This document shows, one piece after another, positions 29,978 to 40,042 of a stretch of 64,000 bases of DNA. The number at the start of each line of letters is the position of its first letter. Position 1 is the stretch's first letter. A program made the translations under genes and the position numbers. Source of the DNA: Phycisphaerales bacterium (GTDB taxonomy: Bacteria; Planctomycetota; Phycisphaerae; UBA1845); NCBI GenBank assembly GCA_003597935.1, contig QZJT01000039.1, forward strand, positions 16,953 to 80,952. Direction: 5' to 3'. A model generated the notes under the pieces. It searched no databases, was not told the DNA's origin, and worked only from the letters and a program-made list of their open reading frames with translations.

Positions 29978-30012
29978 TGGTCATCATCCCGCCGATGGGT
30001 GTCAGCCGATCA

Positions 30013-30927
30013 TCAGCCGCACGAACGGCGCTTGCCCTTGATCTTGCACGTGCCGTTGCCGCCGCGCGGGCAGGCGATCGTCCCCTTCAGCTTCTTCTCG
30101 CACTCTTTCACATCCTCGCAGGCCGCATCGGAGCGGAATTCCGCTCCCTTCGGCGGACAGGTCTCGCACCCGCCCTTGGCCTTGGACTTCTTGATCAGGT
30201 AGTTGCAGCGGGCGCCGCCGCCGGCGAACGCCAGGCCGTCGTGCGAGCCCAGGCCGGTCTTGACGGTGGTGCGGGCGTACCCGTTGGCGATGTCGTACTT
30301 GAATAACCTGCCCTGCCAGTCGATCTGCCAGAGCACGTGCTGTTCCGGGTCGTACGCCAGGCCGCTGTTGTCCGTGAACTCGCCGTTGAACACCAGCGTC
30401 GCTTCGCCGGTGTTGCGGTCGATGCGGTAGAGGTCTCCGGCGCCGTCGGAGACGCCCAGCAGTTCGTCGTCGCGGGAGTTGTAGGCCAGGTTGCCCAGCC
30501 GCGGCACGATCGTGCCCCGCGGAGTGACGGCGCCCGTGCTTCGATTCACCGTGTACAACGGCTGGTTCGGGACGAATGCGCACGCAAAGAGCACGTCGTT
30601 TTGCGAGTCGTAGCCCAGCCCGAACAGGTCGGTCACGCCGTGTGCGCCGACGGTGCCGGACTGGCCGGTGTTCGGATCGATCTTGTGCAGCGATCTGGTT
30701 CCACGGCCGTCAACCGCGTAAAGCGTATCCGTGCTGCTGTCCCACTCCAGACCGCCAAACTGAAATACCTCGTTGAGCGGGCCGACGTCGGTGAACTCCA
30801 GCGTGTTGGTGTCGATAGCCACGAGGATGTCGCCGGTCTCCCTCACGGTGTACAGGGTTCCGGCTTCGACGATGCCGGCGGATGCCAGGACGCCGGCAAT
30901 CAATCCGAGTACGATGGACTTTCTCAC
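30013..30927 (-). CDS. Secreted beta-propeller-like protein with family A 8-Cys C-terminus (GTG start)
   Basis: (V)RKSIVLGLIAGVLASAGIVEAG signal; NTGQSGTVGAHGVTDLFGLGYDS repeats; ends CNYLIKKSKAKGGCETCPPKG...CKIKGKRRSCG. Confidence 0.86.
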   Translation of the reverse strand: MRKSIVLGLIAGVLASAGIVEAGTLYTVRETGDILVAIDTNTLEFTDVGPLNEVFQFGGLEWDSSTDTLYAVDGRGTRSLHKIDPNTGQSGTVGAHGVTDLFGLGYDSQNDVLFACAFVPNQPLYTVNRSTGAVTPRGTIVPRLGNLAYNSRDDELLGVSDGAGDLYRIDRNTGEATLVFNGEFTDNSGLAYDPEQHVLWQIDWQGRLFKYDIANGYARTTVKTGLGSHDGLAFAGGGARCNYLIKKSKAKGGCETCPPKGAEFRSDAACEDVKECEKKLKGTIACPRGGNGTCKIKGKRRSCG

Positions 30928-31361
30928 GGTTTCCTCTCCTGCAAAAAAGGACTTGTCGGTTCGCAACGACCGCCCTCGACTCACTCCGATGTAATCGCAA
31001 CGGCCGAGGGACCAGACTCACCCCGGATTGTACCAAGGGAAGCGAGCCGACCCAAGCCGGTTGACGCGTCGACCCGTCGAGGTTGCGTCGATGGCCGCGT
31101 GACATCAGGATATGCCCATCCGTCAGGTTGGAGTCATCAGCTATGCCGATCGCTGGATTCGTGCGTCGCAGGCAGTCCGGTGGGCGTGGAAATACCGGAC
31201 CGGTCAGGAGGGGGCGTGTTGTCGGCGGACTCGGTCTGGCCGGGAGGAGCGCTACGCTACGTCACCGTGCGCGATCCGCGGCCACGTCGAAGCCGGAGAG
31301 TCCGCGCGGGCTGAAGCCCGCGGCTCGCGCGCAGCGCATCATCGCGCACGGTCATGTAGTG

Positions 31362-32855
31362 ATGCTGGCCGTTCTGGCGGTCCTTTCGGCGTCCCGTGTC
31401 GCGGCGCAGAGTCCGGAGCCCGCCGCGCCGCCAGCGGCCGCGGTCGGGGCCGCGGACCGGCAGAGCGAAGACGCCGCCGATCGGGCCACGTTGACCGATC
31501 GGTATCGCCAGACGGCCGAGCGCATCATCGACGCGGCCTTGGCCGGCAACGATGCGTGGCGGAAGATGGAGGAACTGTGCGACGGCATCGGCCATCGCCT
31601 CAGCGGATCGCCCGAGCTGGAGCGGGCGGTGGAATGGGCGGCGGCCGCGATGACGCGCGACGGGCAGCAGAATGTCCGCAAGGAGTTGGTCTCAGTGCCG
31701 CGCTGGATCCGCGGGCGCGAATCGCTGGTGATGACCCAGCCGCGGCGGATGGAATTGACCCTGCTGGGTCTGGGAGGCTCCATCGCCACGCCGCCGGACG
31801 GCATCACGGCGCCGGTGCTGGTCGTGTCGGACAAGGATGAACTCGACAAGCTCGGTGAGGACGCCCGCGGGCGGATCGTGCTCTTCAACCACGCCATGCC
31901 GCCCTACGACGTGGAAACCGGCACGCACTACGGCCGCACCGTGGCATACCGCGGCAACGGGGCGGTGTGGGCGGCGGAAAAGGGGGCAGCCGCGGCCTTG
32001 GTGCGCAGCGTCACGGCCCGCAGCCTGAACTCGCCCCACACCGGGGCGATGCGCTATCGCGAGGGCGTGCGCAAGATTCCCACGGCGGCGATCTCGATCG
32101 AGCACGCCGAGATGCTCGCCCGCCTGACCCGCAGCGGTACGTCCGTCACCGTCACGCTCAAGATGGAAGCGCAGACGCTGCCGGACGCCCCGTCGGCCAA
32201 CGTCATCGGCGAGCTGCGCGGCCGGACCCGCCCGGAAGAAGTGGTGGTGATCGGCGGCCATCTGGACTCCTGGGACGTGGGCCAAGGCGCCCACGACGAC
32301 GGCGGAGGCTGCGTCATCTCGATGGAGGCGATCAACGTGCTGCGCAAGCTCGACCTGCGTCCTGCCCGCACCATCCGCGTGGTGCTGTTCACCAATGAGG
32401 AGAACGGTCTGGCGGGCGGAAGGGCTTACGCCGAGCAGCACCTCGACGAAATGCCGAACCACGTGGCCGCCATCGAGTCGGACGGCGGCGTGTTCGCGCC
32501 GCTGGGCTTCTCGGTCACCACCGCCAGCGAAGCCCGTCAGGACCGGGCGGTGGAGCAACTGGGGCAGATCACGGCGCTACTTGCGCGAATCGGCGCGACG
32601 CGGGCGAAGGGCGGCGGCGGCGGCGCGGACATCGGCCCGATGCGCCAGCACGGCGTCACGCTCCTGGCCCACGACGCGGACATGTCTACCTACTTCGATT
32701 ACCACCACTCGCACGCGGACACCCTGGACAAGGTGGATCCGCTGGAACTGAGCCGCAACGTGGCCGCCATGGCGGTGATGGCCTATGTGCTGGCGGACAT
32801 GCCGGGCCGGTTGGGCGACGCCGCGGCGTCTCCGCCTCCTGCGACCGAACCGTAA
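31362..32855 (+). CDS. M28 family metallopeptidase (aminopeptidase-like)
   Basis: VVVIGGHLDSWDVGQGAHDDGGGC, LFTNEENGLAGGRAYAEQH, HADTLDKVDP zinc-ligand motifs; start inferred from signal peptide. Confidence 0.88.
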   Translation: MLAVLAVLSASRVAAQSPEPAAPPAAAVGAADRQSEDAADRATLTDRYRQTAERIIDAALAGNDAWRKMEELCDGIGHRLSGSPELERAVEWAAAAMTRDGQQNVRKELVSVPRWIRGRESLVMTQPRRMELTLLGLGGSIATPPDGITAPVLVVSDKDELDKLGEDARGRIVLFNHAMPPYDVETGTHYGRTVAYRGNGAVWAAEKGAAAALVRSVTARSLNSPHTGAMRYREGVRKIPTAAISIEHAEMLARLTRSGTSVTVTLKMEAQTLPDAPSANVIGELRGRTRPEEVVVIGGHLDSWDVGQGAHDDGGGCVISMEAINVLRKLDLRPARTIRVVLFTNEENGLAGGRAYAEQHLDEMPNHVAAIESDGGVFAPLGFSVTTASEARQDRAVEQLGQITALLARIGATRAKGGGGGADIGPMRQHGVTLLAHDADMSTYFDYHHSHADTLDKVDPLELSRNVAAMAVMAYVLADMPGRLGDAAASPPPATEP

Positions 32856-33116
32856 TTACGTCGCGGCGAGCCTCCCGCCCCAAACGACCGTGATCGCCGA
32901 CTGAGGACCAGCGAGCGAATCCGTGTGTTACCTGTCGCGGTCGCCAACGATCCGCGCCAGGTTCGGGTTTCGCCGGAGTTCTCAGGCCGCACGGCCGTCT
33001 ACTTTCTTTTTTGCGATAGTTGCGATAGACTGAAATCCCGTTCAGGCCGCTGCGGTCGAAAACGGTTTCGACCACGCATCCGCGGTCTGGTCTTGCACTT
33101 GAAAGGAGGAAGAGGG

Positions 33117-35597
33117 ATGAGTATGCGCCTTGCGTTTGTGGGCACGTGTCTTTGGGCCGGTTTGAGCGCCGTCACGGCGGCGCAGGACATCGACCTGACG
33201 GATCCCGTCTACGAGGACATCGCGCCGATCCTCAACGATCTTCCGCAGGAAGACTGGACGGCGCCGGGGGGAGCCGATCAACACTGGGAAGGCGGTTCCG
33301 TGCTGTCGTTCGCGCAGACCGTTCAGGCGGACGTCCGTTCCAACGGCGCTGCGCTGCAGTTCGCGGCGCTGACGCTCGATGACGACGGGGCCGACAACCT
33401 GTTCATCAAGGTGCAGCAGCAGGACAGCTCCGGGAAGTTCTCCCACGTCGGGTTCTACCACGGCAACGGCGCCGGCGGGTGGCCTAACATGACCGGAGGG
33501 GCAGCGTTCGTAGCCCTCAGCGCCCAGTTCACTTTCGCCAAGATGACCGTCACGCACAACGGCGCCGGCACGGTCACGCTGACCTTCTCCGAGATCGACG
33601 GCGGAAACGGCGTGCAGGTGTACGCCCGTGGCGGCTGGGTCAACCGTAACGGCCTGGGCATGGGATACGGCGGCTTCGCCGGGCACTCGAGCATCGACAA
33701 CTGGGGCAACGCCGGCGGCCAGGTGTGCGACAACTTCGAGCGCCCCAACGGCGGCCTGGGCGGCAACTGGGTCACGGTGAACGGGACGACGTCCATTGTC
33801 GACAAGACCGCGCGCGGAACCAACACCGGGCGGGCCCGCTTCGCGGGCGCATGCGCCGGCCAGTCGACCACCATCGAGGCGGACGTACGCGTCAACGGCA
33901 CCGGCCTCCAGTACGCGGCCATGCTGCTGGACGGCGACAACAACAACAACCTGTTCGTCAAGGTGCAGCAACAGGGCGGCGGCGGCAAGTTCAACTACAT
34001 CGGCTTCTATCAGGGCAACAACGACACCGACGGCTGGGGCGGCATGACCGGCGGCGTGCCCTTCCAGCTTCTCAACCAGCCGTTCAACTCGGCCCACATG
34101 GCGGTCATCCACAACGGCTTCGGCGACGTCACCATCGTCTTCTCGAAGATCGACGGCGGTCCGGGGCAGCAGATCTACTCGCGCGGCGGCTGGGCGCCGC
34201 TGGACGGCGACCGGATCGGGTTCGGCGGGTTCGCCGGGCTGACCATCATCGACAACTGGGGCAGTTCCTTCGTCTGCGACGATTTCAACCGCCGCAACGG
34301 TCCGCTGGGCGCCAATTGGAACACCACCGACGGGTCGGCGTCGATCGTCAGCCTCGCGGCCCGCGGCGACAACCTCTCGCGTTCGTGGTTCATCGGCAAC
34401 TGCGGCGCCTGCAACGACGACACCCCGCCGCTGGTCAGCATGACCGCGCCGGCGCCGGAATCCTGCGCCTGCAACGTTGTGCCCATCAACGGCAGCGTCA
34501 GCGACCCGGAGGGCTACGGGGGAGACGTGCTGGAATACCGCCGTACCGACCAGAACAACTGGACCCAGGCGGGCAGCAACAACAACGAGCGTAACGGATT
34601 GCTCTACAACTGGAACACGGCCGGGCTGCCCACCGGGCTGTATTTCGTGCGCGTGGTGGCGGAAAACACCTGCGGACTCTCTTCGTCGGCGGTGTCGATC
34701 GTGTACGTCGATCATGATTCATTCTCCGGGCTGGAGATGCGGGCGCCGGGCGAGGGGCAGATCCTGGCGGGTACAGCCTGCTTCGACGGCACCGCCTGGG
34801 ACCGCTGCTTCGACGAATACCAGGTGGAATACCAGCCCGGCGGCGGCGGCCAGTTCAACCCGGTCGATCCGAACAACCCGGTCTACAACACCACGGTCAT
34901 CAACGATCCGCTGGCCCAGTGGAACACGGGAACGGTCGGCGACGGCAACTACCGCGTGCGGCTGACCGGCCTGGACATCTGCGGCAACACGGGCGCAATT
35001 CAGAAGAACGTGGTTGTGGACAATACCGCGCCGGTCTCCGTGATCTCCGCCCCCCAGGAGTGCGTGTGCCTGACCGGCCAGGTAACCGTCACCGGCACCG
35101 CCGACGACGCGAATCTCGCCGCCTGGTCGCTGCAGTACACCGGCGGCGACGCCCATGGCTGGGTCACCATCGCGTCCGGCAATGCGCCTGTCATCAATGA
35201 CACGCTCGGCGTCTGGAACACCGATGGCCTGCGGCCCTGTGCCTACACGCTGCGGCTGATCGTCACCGACAAAGCCAACGTGAACTGCACCGGCAATACC
35301 CACCGCACGGATGATTACGTCTCGCTCAACGTCGGCGACTGCGGCAGCGGCTGCACGGGTAATGAGACCCTGACAGCCAAGTGCAAGAACAGCCGCAAGA
35401 TCACGGCGACCGTTAAGAAGGGCTCGCCGGGAGCGGTGGTGACCTTCGAGGTCGACGGCGGACAAACGAAGCAGGAGACGATCAACAACAAGGGCAAGGC
35501 CAAGGCCAGTTGGCCCGGCAACGCGCCCGGCCAGCACGGCGTCAGCGCGGAACTCGCCTGCGGAGACGTGCTGAACAAGAACGTGACCTGCCCGTAG
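33117..35597 (+). CDS. Large secreted protein: two internal repeats, Ig-like modules, family B C-terminus
   Basis: SD GGAGG before ATG 33117; repeated LFIKVQQQ...GKFxxxGFY module; ends LTAKCKNSRKITATVKKGSPGAVVTFEVDGG...NNKGKAKASW... Confidence 0.85.
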   Translation: MSMRLAFVGTCLWAGLSAVTAAQDIDLTDPVYEDIAPILNDLPQEDWTAPGGADQHWEGGSVLSFAQTVQADVRSNGAALQFAALTLDDDGADNLFIKVQQQDSSGKFSHVGFYHGNGAGGWPNMTGGAAFVALSAQFTFAKMTVTHNGAGTVTLTFSEIDGGNGVQVYARGGWVNRNGLGMGYGGFAGHSSIDNWGNAGGQVCDNFERPNGGLGGNWVTVNGTTSIVDKTARGTNTGRARFAGACAGQSTTIEADVRVNGTGLQYAAMLLDGDNNNNLFVKVQQQGGGGKFNYIGFYQGNNDTDGWGGMTGGVPFQLLNQPFNSAHMAVIHNGFGDVTIVFSKIDGGPGQQIYSRGGWAPLDGDRIGFGGFAGLTIIDNWGSSFVCDDFNRRNGPLGANWNTTDGSASIVSLAARGDNLSRSWFIGNCGACNDDTPPLVSMTAPAPESCACNVVPINGSVSDPEGYGGDVLEYRRTDQNNWTQAGSNNNERNGLLYNWNTAGLPTGLYFVRVVAENTCGLSSSAVSIVYVDHDSFSGLEMRAPGEGQILAGTACFDGTAWDRCFDEYQVEYQPGGGGQFNPVDPNNPVYNTTVINDPLAQWNTGTVGDGNYRVRLTGLDICGNTGAIQKNVVVDNTAPVSVISAPQECVCLTGQVTVTGTADDANLAAWSLQYTGGDAHGWVTIASGNAPVINDTLGVWNTDGLRPCAYTLRLIVTDKANVNCTGNTHRTDDYVSLNVGDCGSGCTGNETLTAKCKNSRKITATVKKGSPGAVVTFEVDGGQTKQETINNKGKAKASWPGNAPGQHGVSAELACGDVLNKNVTCP

Positions 35598-35962
35598 GAC
35601 GAGCGGCCGCGCGGTCTTACTGAGTCCCCGATCAAGCCCCGAATGGCCCTGCCGCCCGGGGCTCTCTTCTAACTCCAGACGGGTGAGCAAGCATACGCAC
35701 AACGGCACCCCAGCATCGGCCGCACGTGTGGAACGGGAGGCTGTAACTCATTCTAACGACCTCACTTACATGCGTACGCGGCGGTCCGGACGGAATGAAT
35801 GTTCGGTATGTGTTCAGCCCATCGGCCGGAACCACGGAATCCACGGGATCGCGAGCTTGAAAAACACTTGCAAGCGGCTCACCTGTGCGATAACATTGGC
35901 CATGAGGCGGTGCCGGAGCCGCCGATTCGCTGCTCACGGTCTTTAGCGGAGGATACCAACTC

Positions 35963-36403
35963 ATGTTACGCTTTTTCAATTGCTCTGCGGGGTGGCGCAT
36001 CGTGCTCGCCTCACTTTGCGGCTTGGCACTTGCGTCGCCTTCGCACGCGCCCGCCCAGGAGTGCGGTACCAACGAGTACTGTGTCTGTCCGGTGATTTCG
36101 TACTGCGGCGGGTGGCACGTCTACCCGTGTAAGTGCGTCGAGACCGCAACAGGAAAGGCGTGCGATCTTTGGCAGGCTACAATCAGCGGCCCGTGGGGGG
36201 ATGAAGCGTGCGAGGTAGGGCACTGCGCCGCGTTGGATCTCTGTCCTTGCGCTGTGGAGCGAGTGTGCCTGGATCGCGATTGGGAACCATTTGGGTCCAA
36301 TTGTCTGGTGGACTCGCACTGCATTGAAGATGACATCTTTGATTATCTATATCAGACTTGCTGGGGGGACTTGGGTCCTGAGTGTATATGGGTGGAGCCG
36401 TAA
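35963..36403 (+). CDS. Small secreted cysteine-rich hypothetical protein
   Basis: GGAGG SD and signal peptide MLRFFNCSAGWRIVLASLCGLALASPSHAPA; many Cys. Confidence 0.7.
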   Translation: MLRFFNCSAGWRIVLASLCGLALASPSHAPAQECGTNEYCVCPVISYCGGWHVYPCKCVETATGKACDLWQATISGPWGDEACEVGHCAALDLCPCAVERVCLDRDWEPFGSNCLVDSHCIEDDIFDYLYQTCWGDLGPECIWVEP

Positions 36404-36654
36404 GCATGGCGCCCGGCCGTCTCAGGAGATGTTCACCAGCGGCGCGGGCGGTTTGATGCGGTGCCGTCCAGGGGCGTGACCGCTCGCTGGCTGTCGCACG
36501 CGCCTCACGATTGCGCGCGGAGATTCCTCGCCCGCACGCCTCGGCACCGTTGAAACCAAGGTGTGGCTTGGGATTGTCCATCCACGCAGGTGCGAGCACC
36601 TTTTCGCGAAGGCGTTCCTTCGCCGGAGGAGTTTCGTCCTGAAGGAGGCAGAGC

Positions 36655-38067
36655 ATGGTGGGATGTTGCATGCTAGGGATCCTCGGCGGGTACGCCTGTA
36701 CCTGGATCCCTTCGGGGACATCGCCTCAGGTCAGCCAGTTGGGGAAACCGGAGGCGCTCGTCCTAGCAGAATCGCAAAGGCTGAGTTTTCAGACTGGCGA
36801 GATTCAGTGGAAGAGTGAAAAACCCGACGGCTATCAGCGCCACTTCTCCGCGCGGTTTTGCCCGACCAGCAGGTTGCGAATTGAGTGCGGAGACTCGACG
36901 GGAGCAGTGGTTCCTCACCGCGCCGGTGAACCCTACTCGTACTCAGAGTTTCGGCAGCTCGTTGCGACGGATCGTGAATGGACGTACATTGAGGACTCGC
37001 CCTCTGCTGAGGCCACCCCAATTGAACTCGCGACCGGTGTAGCCGATGTCCTCGCTCTTGGCTTTCTGCCCTACTACACGTCGGGAACTGCCATGCGTTT
37101 CGAGAACTATTGCCTCGGGGAAGCGTTGTCATACAGTGTTGCGGACGATGCTGGCCTGAAGGTCGTCACCGCACACTTGCAGTCAGGCGGCAAACAGGTC
37201 TGGTGGTTGGACGATACTGTCGGCGGGAACCCGGTTCGGTGTGCCTTGATTTCGGAGGACAAGGTTGTCGCGGAATCGCAGACGACCTACAGAGAGTACG
37301 CAGGCGGGCGGTTCGTTGACTCGATAAGCTACTACGACTCTACGCGTAACCTCCGGCGCCGCGATATCGTGCTGGATGCATCATTTGATCAGCCTTGGCA
37401 TTCCCAGCAGCTTGGCCCGAAGGAGATCGGCGTGCTCGAAGGGATGATGGTTGGCGGCCGCGATCTTGTCGGCGTTAGGCCGGCGAGATGGGATGGCGCC
37501 AAGATCATCACCCATGAAATGTACACAGCCCGAGTCGAAGCGGGTTTGCTCGATCCATCGCCATATCTGATCATGCTCGAACGTGTGCGAGAGCAGGGCG
37601 GTCCGGGCGTACTACCCAACCAACCACTCGCTGTTGATCTCGTCATAGTAGCACGGGAACCGGGCCTGTGGGAGCGCTACACTCGGACGTTTGTTCTTAC
37701 CCACGCGCTCGATACGGAGCGTGCCAGGCAGGCTTGGTGCTTGCTGCGACAGTGCCAGGGACTGGCCTACGAGATTCTTAAGACGCAACGGCCGCGGCTG
37801 GACGAGGTCGAGAGAGTTCGTACCGACCTCCGCCGCGAGATTGAGGCCGAAGACACGGAAGTGCGACGGCGCGAGCTTAGCGAGCGCAAGCTCGAGCGTT
37901 TAAGCGAAGACGAAAAGATGTTGCTGGCGCCGGTCAGACGGTTGTTCGAAGAATGTCTGCAGCGGAAGCTCTTCGCCCTCCTGACGCCCGAGGAGCGCGC
38001 CCGCAGTCCCATGGTGACGTCCGCGTCGGAGCCGCCGCCGCGACAGGAGGCGGAGCGCACTCCGTAA
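36655..38067 (+). CDS. Hypothetical protein (470 aa)
   Basis: Good SD (aaggagg) before ATG; long ORF; no recognised domain. Confidence 0.7.
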   Translation: MVGCCMLGILGGYACTWIPSGTSPQVSQLGKPEALVLAESQRLSFQTGEIQWKSEKPDGYQRHFSARFCPTSRLRIECGDSTGAVVPHRAGEPYSYSEFRQLVATDREWTYIEDSPSAEATPIELATGVADVLALGFLPYYTSGTAMRFENYCLGEALSYSVADDAGLKVVTAHLQSGGKQVWWLDDTVGGNPVRCALISEDKVVAESQTTYREYAGGRFVDSISYYDSTRNLRRRDIVLDASFDQPWHSQQLGPKEIGVLEGMMVGGRDLVGVRPARWDGAKIITHEMYTARVEAGLLDPSPYLIMLERVREQGGPGVLPNQPLAVDLVIVAREPGLWERYTRTFVLTHALDTERARQAWCLLRQCQGLAYEILKTQRPRLDEVERVRTDLRREIEAEDTEVRRRELSERKLERLSEDEKMLLAPVRRLFEECLQRKLFALLTPEERARSPMVTSASEPPPRQEAERTP

Positions 38068-38121
38068 GAAGGCCACTTTGGCCGACCCGGACTTCGGGCG
38101 GTACGAGGCCACGCGCGTGCG

Positions 38122-38586
38122 CCTTGGCCCTGCCGTGGAGGCATCTACACTATCAATCTGGGGAAGCGCGCTGCGTGGCTCGTGGCCAGCCCCGGCGGCG
38201 TCAACGACTGCGACATCGCCTACGACGACGCCCAGGTGTACTGGGCGATGGACTGGAGCGGGAACCTCTTCAGGTACGACGCCCAGTGGGGCCGCACCAC
38301 CGTCAGCACCGGCCATGGATCGGCGGGCGCTTGCGAGTACGTCGGGCTGGGCGGCGCCTGCGGCGAGAAGGCGGAGCTGATGGTCAAGTGCAAGTCGAAC
38401 GGCGCCACGGTCGTCGCCAAGCTCAAGAAGGCCAATCCCAACGTGCCGGTCGTCTTCGTCCTCGACAACGAGCTGCGCCGGCCCGGCCAGACCAACAACA
38501 AGGGCAAGGCCAAGGTGAAGTTCACCGGCCTGGACGAGGGCCGCCACGAAGTGCGCGTGTGCAACCTGGTTGAAGAGTGCGGGTGA
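38122..38586 (+). pseudogene. 3' remnant of a secreted protein carrying family B C-terminal domain
   Basis: Frame reads GGIYTINLGKRAAWLVASPGGVNDCDIAYDDAQVYWAMDWSGNLFRYD... then LMVKCKSNGATVVAKLKKANPNVPVVFVLDN...NNKGKAKVKF; no signal peptide or full propeller upstream. Confidence 0.6.
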
Positions 38587-38947
38587 TTGTGGGAGGATCA
38601 AGGGAAACGGTGACGGGCGGTCGGAAGTACACGGACGCGGTTCACCCTCCGAGCCGGAACTCCCCTTTCCCATCTAGGGTGGCTGCCGTCCGACGACGCG
38701 CCGTCCGCGCGTCGTAGCCTCTTCGAGGGTGCGGAACAACCCGAACCCGGTCGCCAGAGTCAGGCCACGCGAAGAAGGTGGCCGTGCACTCCTGCGCCGT
38801 CAACAGCAGTCGGACCGCCGCCCGGCCGGGTCCTCGTTCGCTCCGGCACGCCACCGAGCATCGACCCCGGCCCAACCCGGTCCCTTGCTCGCGCGGCTCA
38901 AGCGACGTATGTTGCCAAGCCTGAATCGGAGTTGCTGAGCTAAGGCC

Positions 38948-40042
38948 GTGCAGAAGACGATGCTCGAGTCACACGTGGACGACGCTACCGCGGTCGATTC
39001 CGGAGTCGCGTTCCAGGACTACGCCGCCCGTTCGCGCCTCTGCCCGCTGTTTCTCCTTGGCGACGCCGCCACGTTACTCCGTGAGTTTCCGCCGCGCGCG
39101 GTGGACTGTGCCATGACCAGCCCCCCCTATTGGGGGAAGCGGGAATACGCGGGAGGCGGTATTGGCATGGAGGCGGATTGGCGCGACTACGTGCAGGCCC
39201 TGCTCCGCGTTTTCGGTGAACTCAAGCGCGTTCTCAAGCCGACCGGATCGTTCTGGCTGAACATCGGGGACAGCTACGTAAACAAGAATCTTGCGGGGCT
39301 GCCCTGGCGCGTGGCGCTTGCCATGACCGACGAACAGGGCTGGATTCTACGCAACTGCGTCATCTGGAATAAGGTCAAGGGCGGACCTGACAACGCCGTC
39401 GACAAGCTCCGCAATGTGCACGAGCCGGTTTTCCATTTCGTCAAATCGCCCAAGGGCTACTACTACGACGTGGACGCGATTCGGACAAACCCGAAGAAGG
39501 CCCAGGTAGTCAACGGCGCCGTGGTGTCCGCGACGGGCGTGAGCGGAGTTCGCTACCGGCGGCAGATCGAACTCTCAACGGCCCTTTCGGACGAGGAGAA
39601 GCAGGCTGCGTTCGAGGCATTGGAAGCCATCCTCGACCAGGTTCGTGCGGGGGAGTTGGCGGACTTCCGGATGATCATTCGCGGGCAGCAACGGACGACC
39701 CACTCGGACTCGTCAGCGGTGTCCGGACGCGCGAGAGACCTGGCTGTGAAAGGCTTCTACTTTTTGAAATACCACCCCAATGGCTCCAAGCCGAGCGACG
39801 TCTGGGACATCATTCCCGAGGACACGCAGAAGCGAAAGACGCACTTCGCGCCCTATCCGGAGGATCTGTGCAAGTTGCCCATCCTCGCCACGTGCCCGCC
39901 GGGCGGAATCGTGCTGGATCCGTTCTGCGGTACAGGGACGACGAACTACGTTGCCCATTGTCTGGGGCGGAAGTCCGTCGGCATCGACGTTTCCGCGGAG
40001 TACCTTGAGGCCGCTCGTGACAGGTGTAACTTTCTGATATGA
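38948..40042 (+). CDS. DNA methyltransferase (beta-class order, SPPY motif, probable m4C/m6A)
   Basis: AMTSPPYWGKREYAGGGIG (motif IV) before VLDPFCGTGTT (motif I). Confidence 0.92.
   Translation: MQKTMLESHVDDATAVDSGVAFQDYAARSRLCPLFLLGDAATLLREFPPRAVDCAMTSPPYWGKREYAGGGIGMEADWRDYVQALLRVFGELKRVLKPTGSFWLNIGDSYVNKNLAGLPWRVALAMTDEQGWILRNCVIWNKVKGGPDNAVDKLRNVHEPVFHFVKSPKGYYYDVDAIRTNPKKAQVVNGAVVSATGVSGVRYRRQIELSTALSDEEKQAAFEALEAILDQVRAGELADFRMIIRGQQRTTHSDSSAVSGRARDLAVKGFYFLKYHPNGSKPSDVWDIIPEDTQKRKTHFAPYPEDLCKLPILATCPPGGIVLDPFCGTGTTNYVAHCLGRKSVGIDVSAEYLEAARDRCNFLI

Noticed and set aside
23183-30927. Family A tail as metallothionein or PEP-CTERM signal
   Set aside because: Cys spacing is too wide for a classic metallothionein, and there is no TM or Arg cluster as in PEP-CTERM; kept as an undescribed domain.
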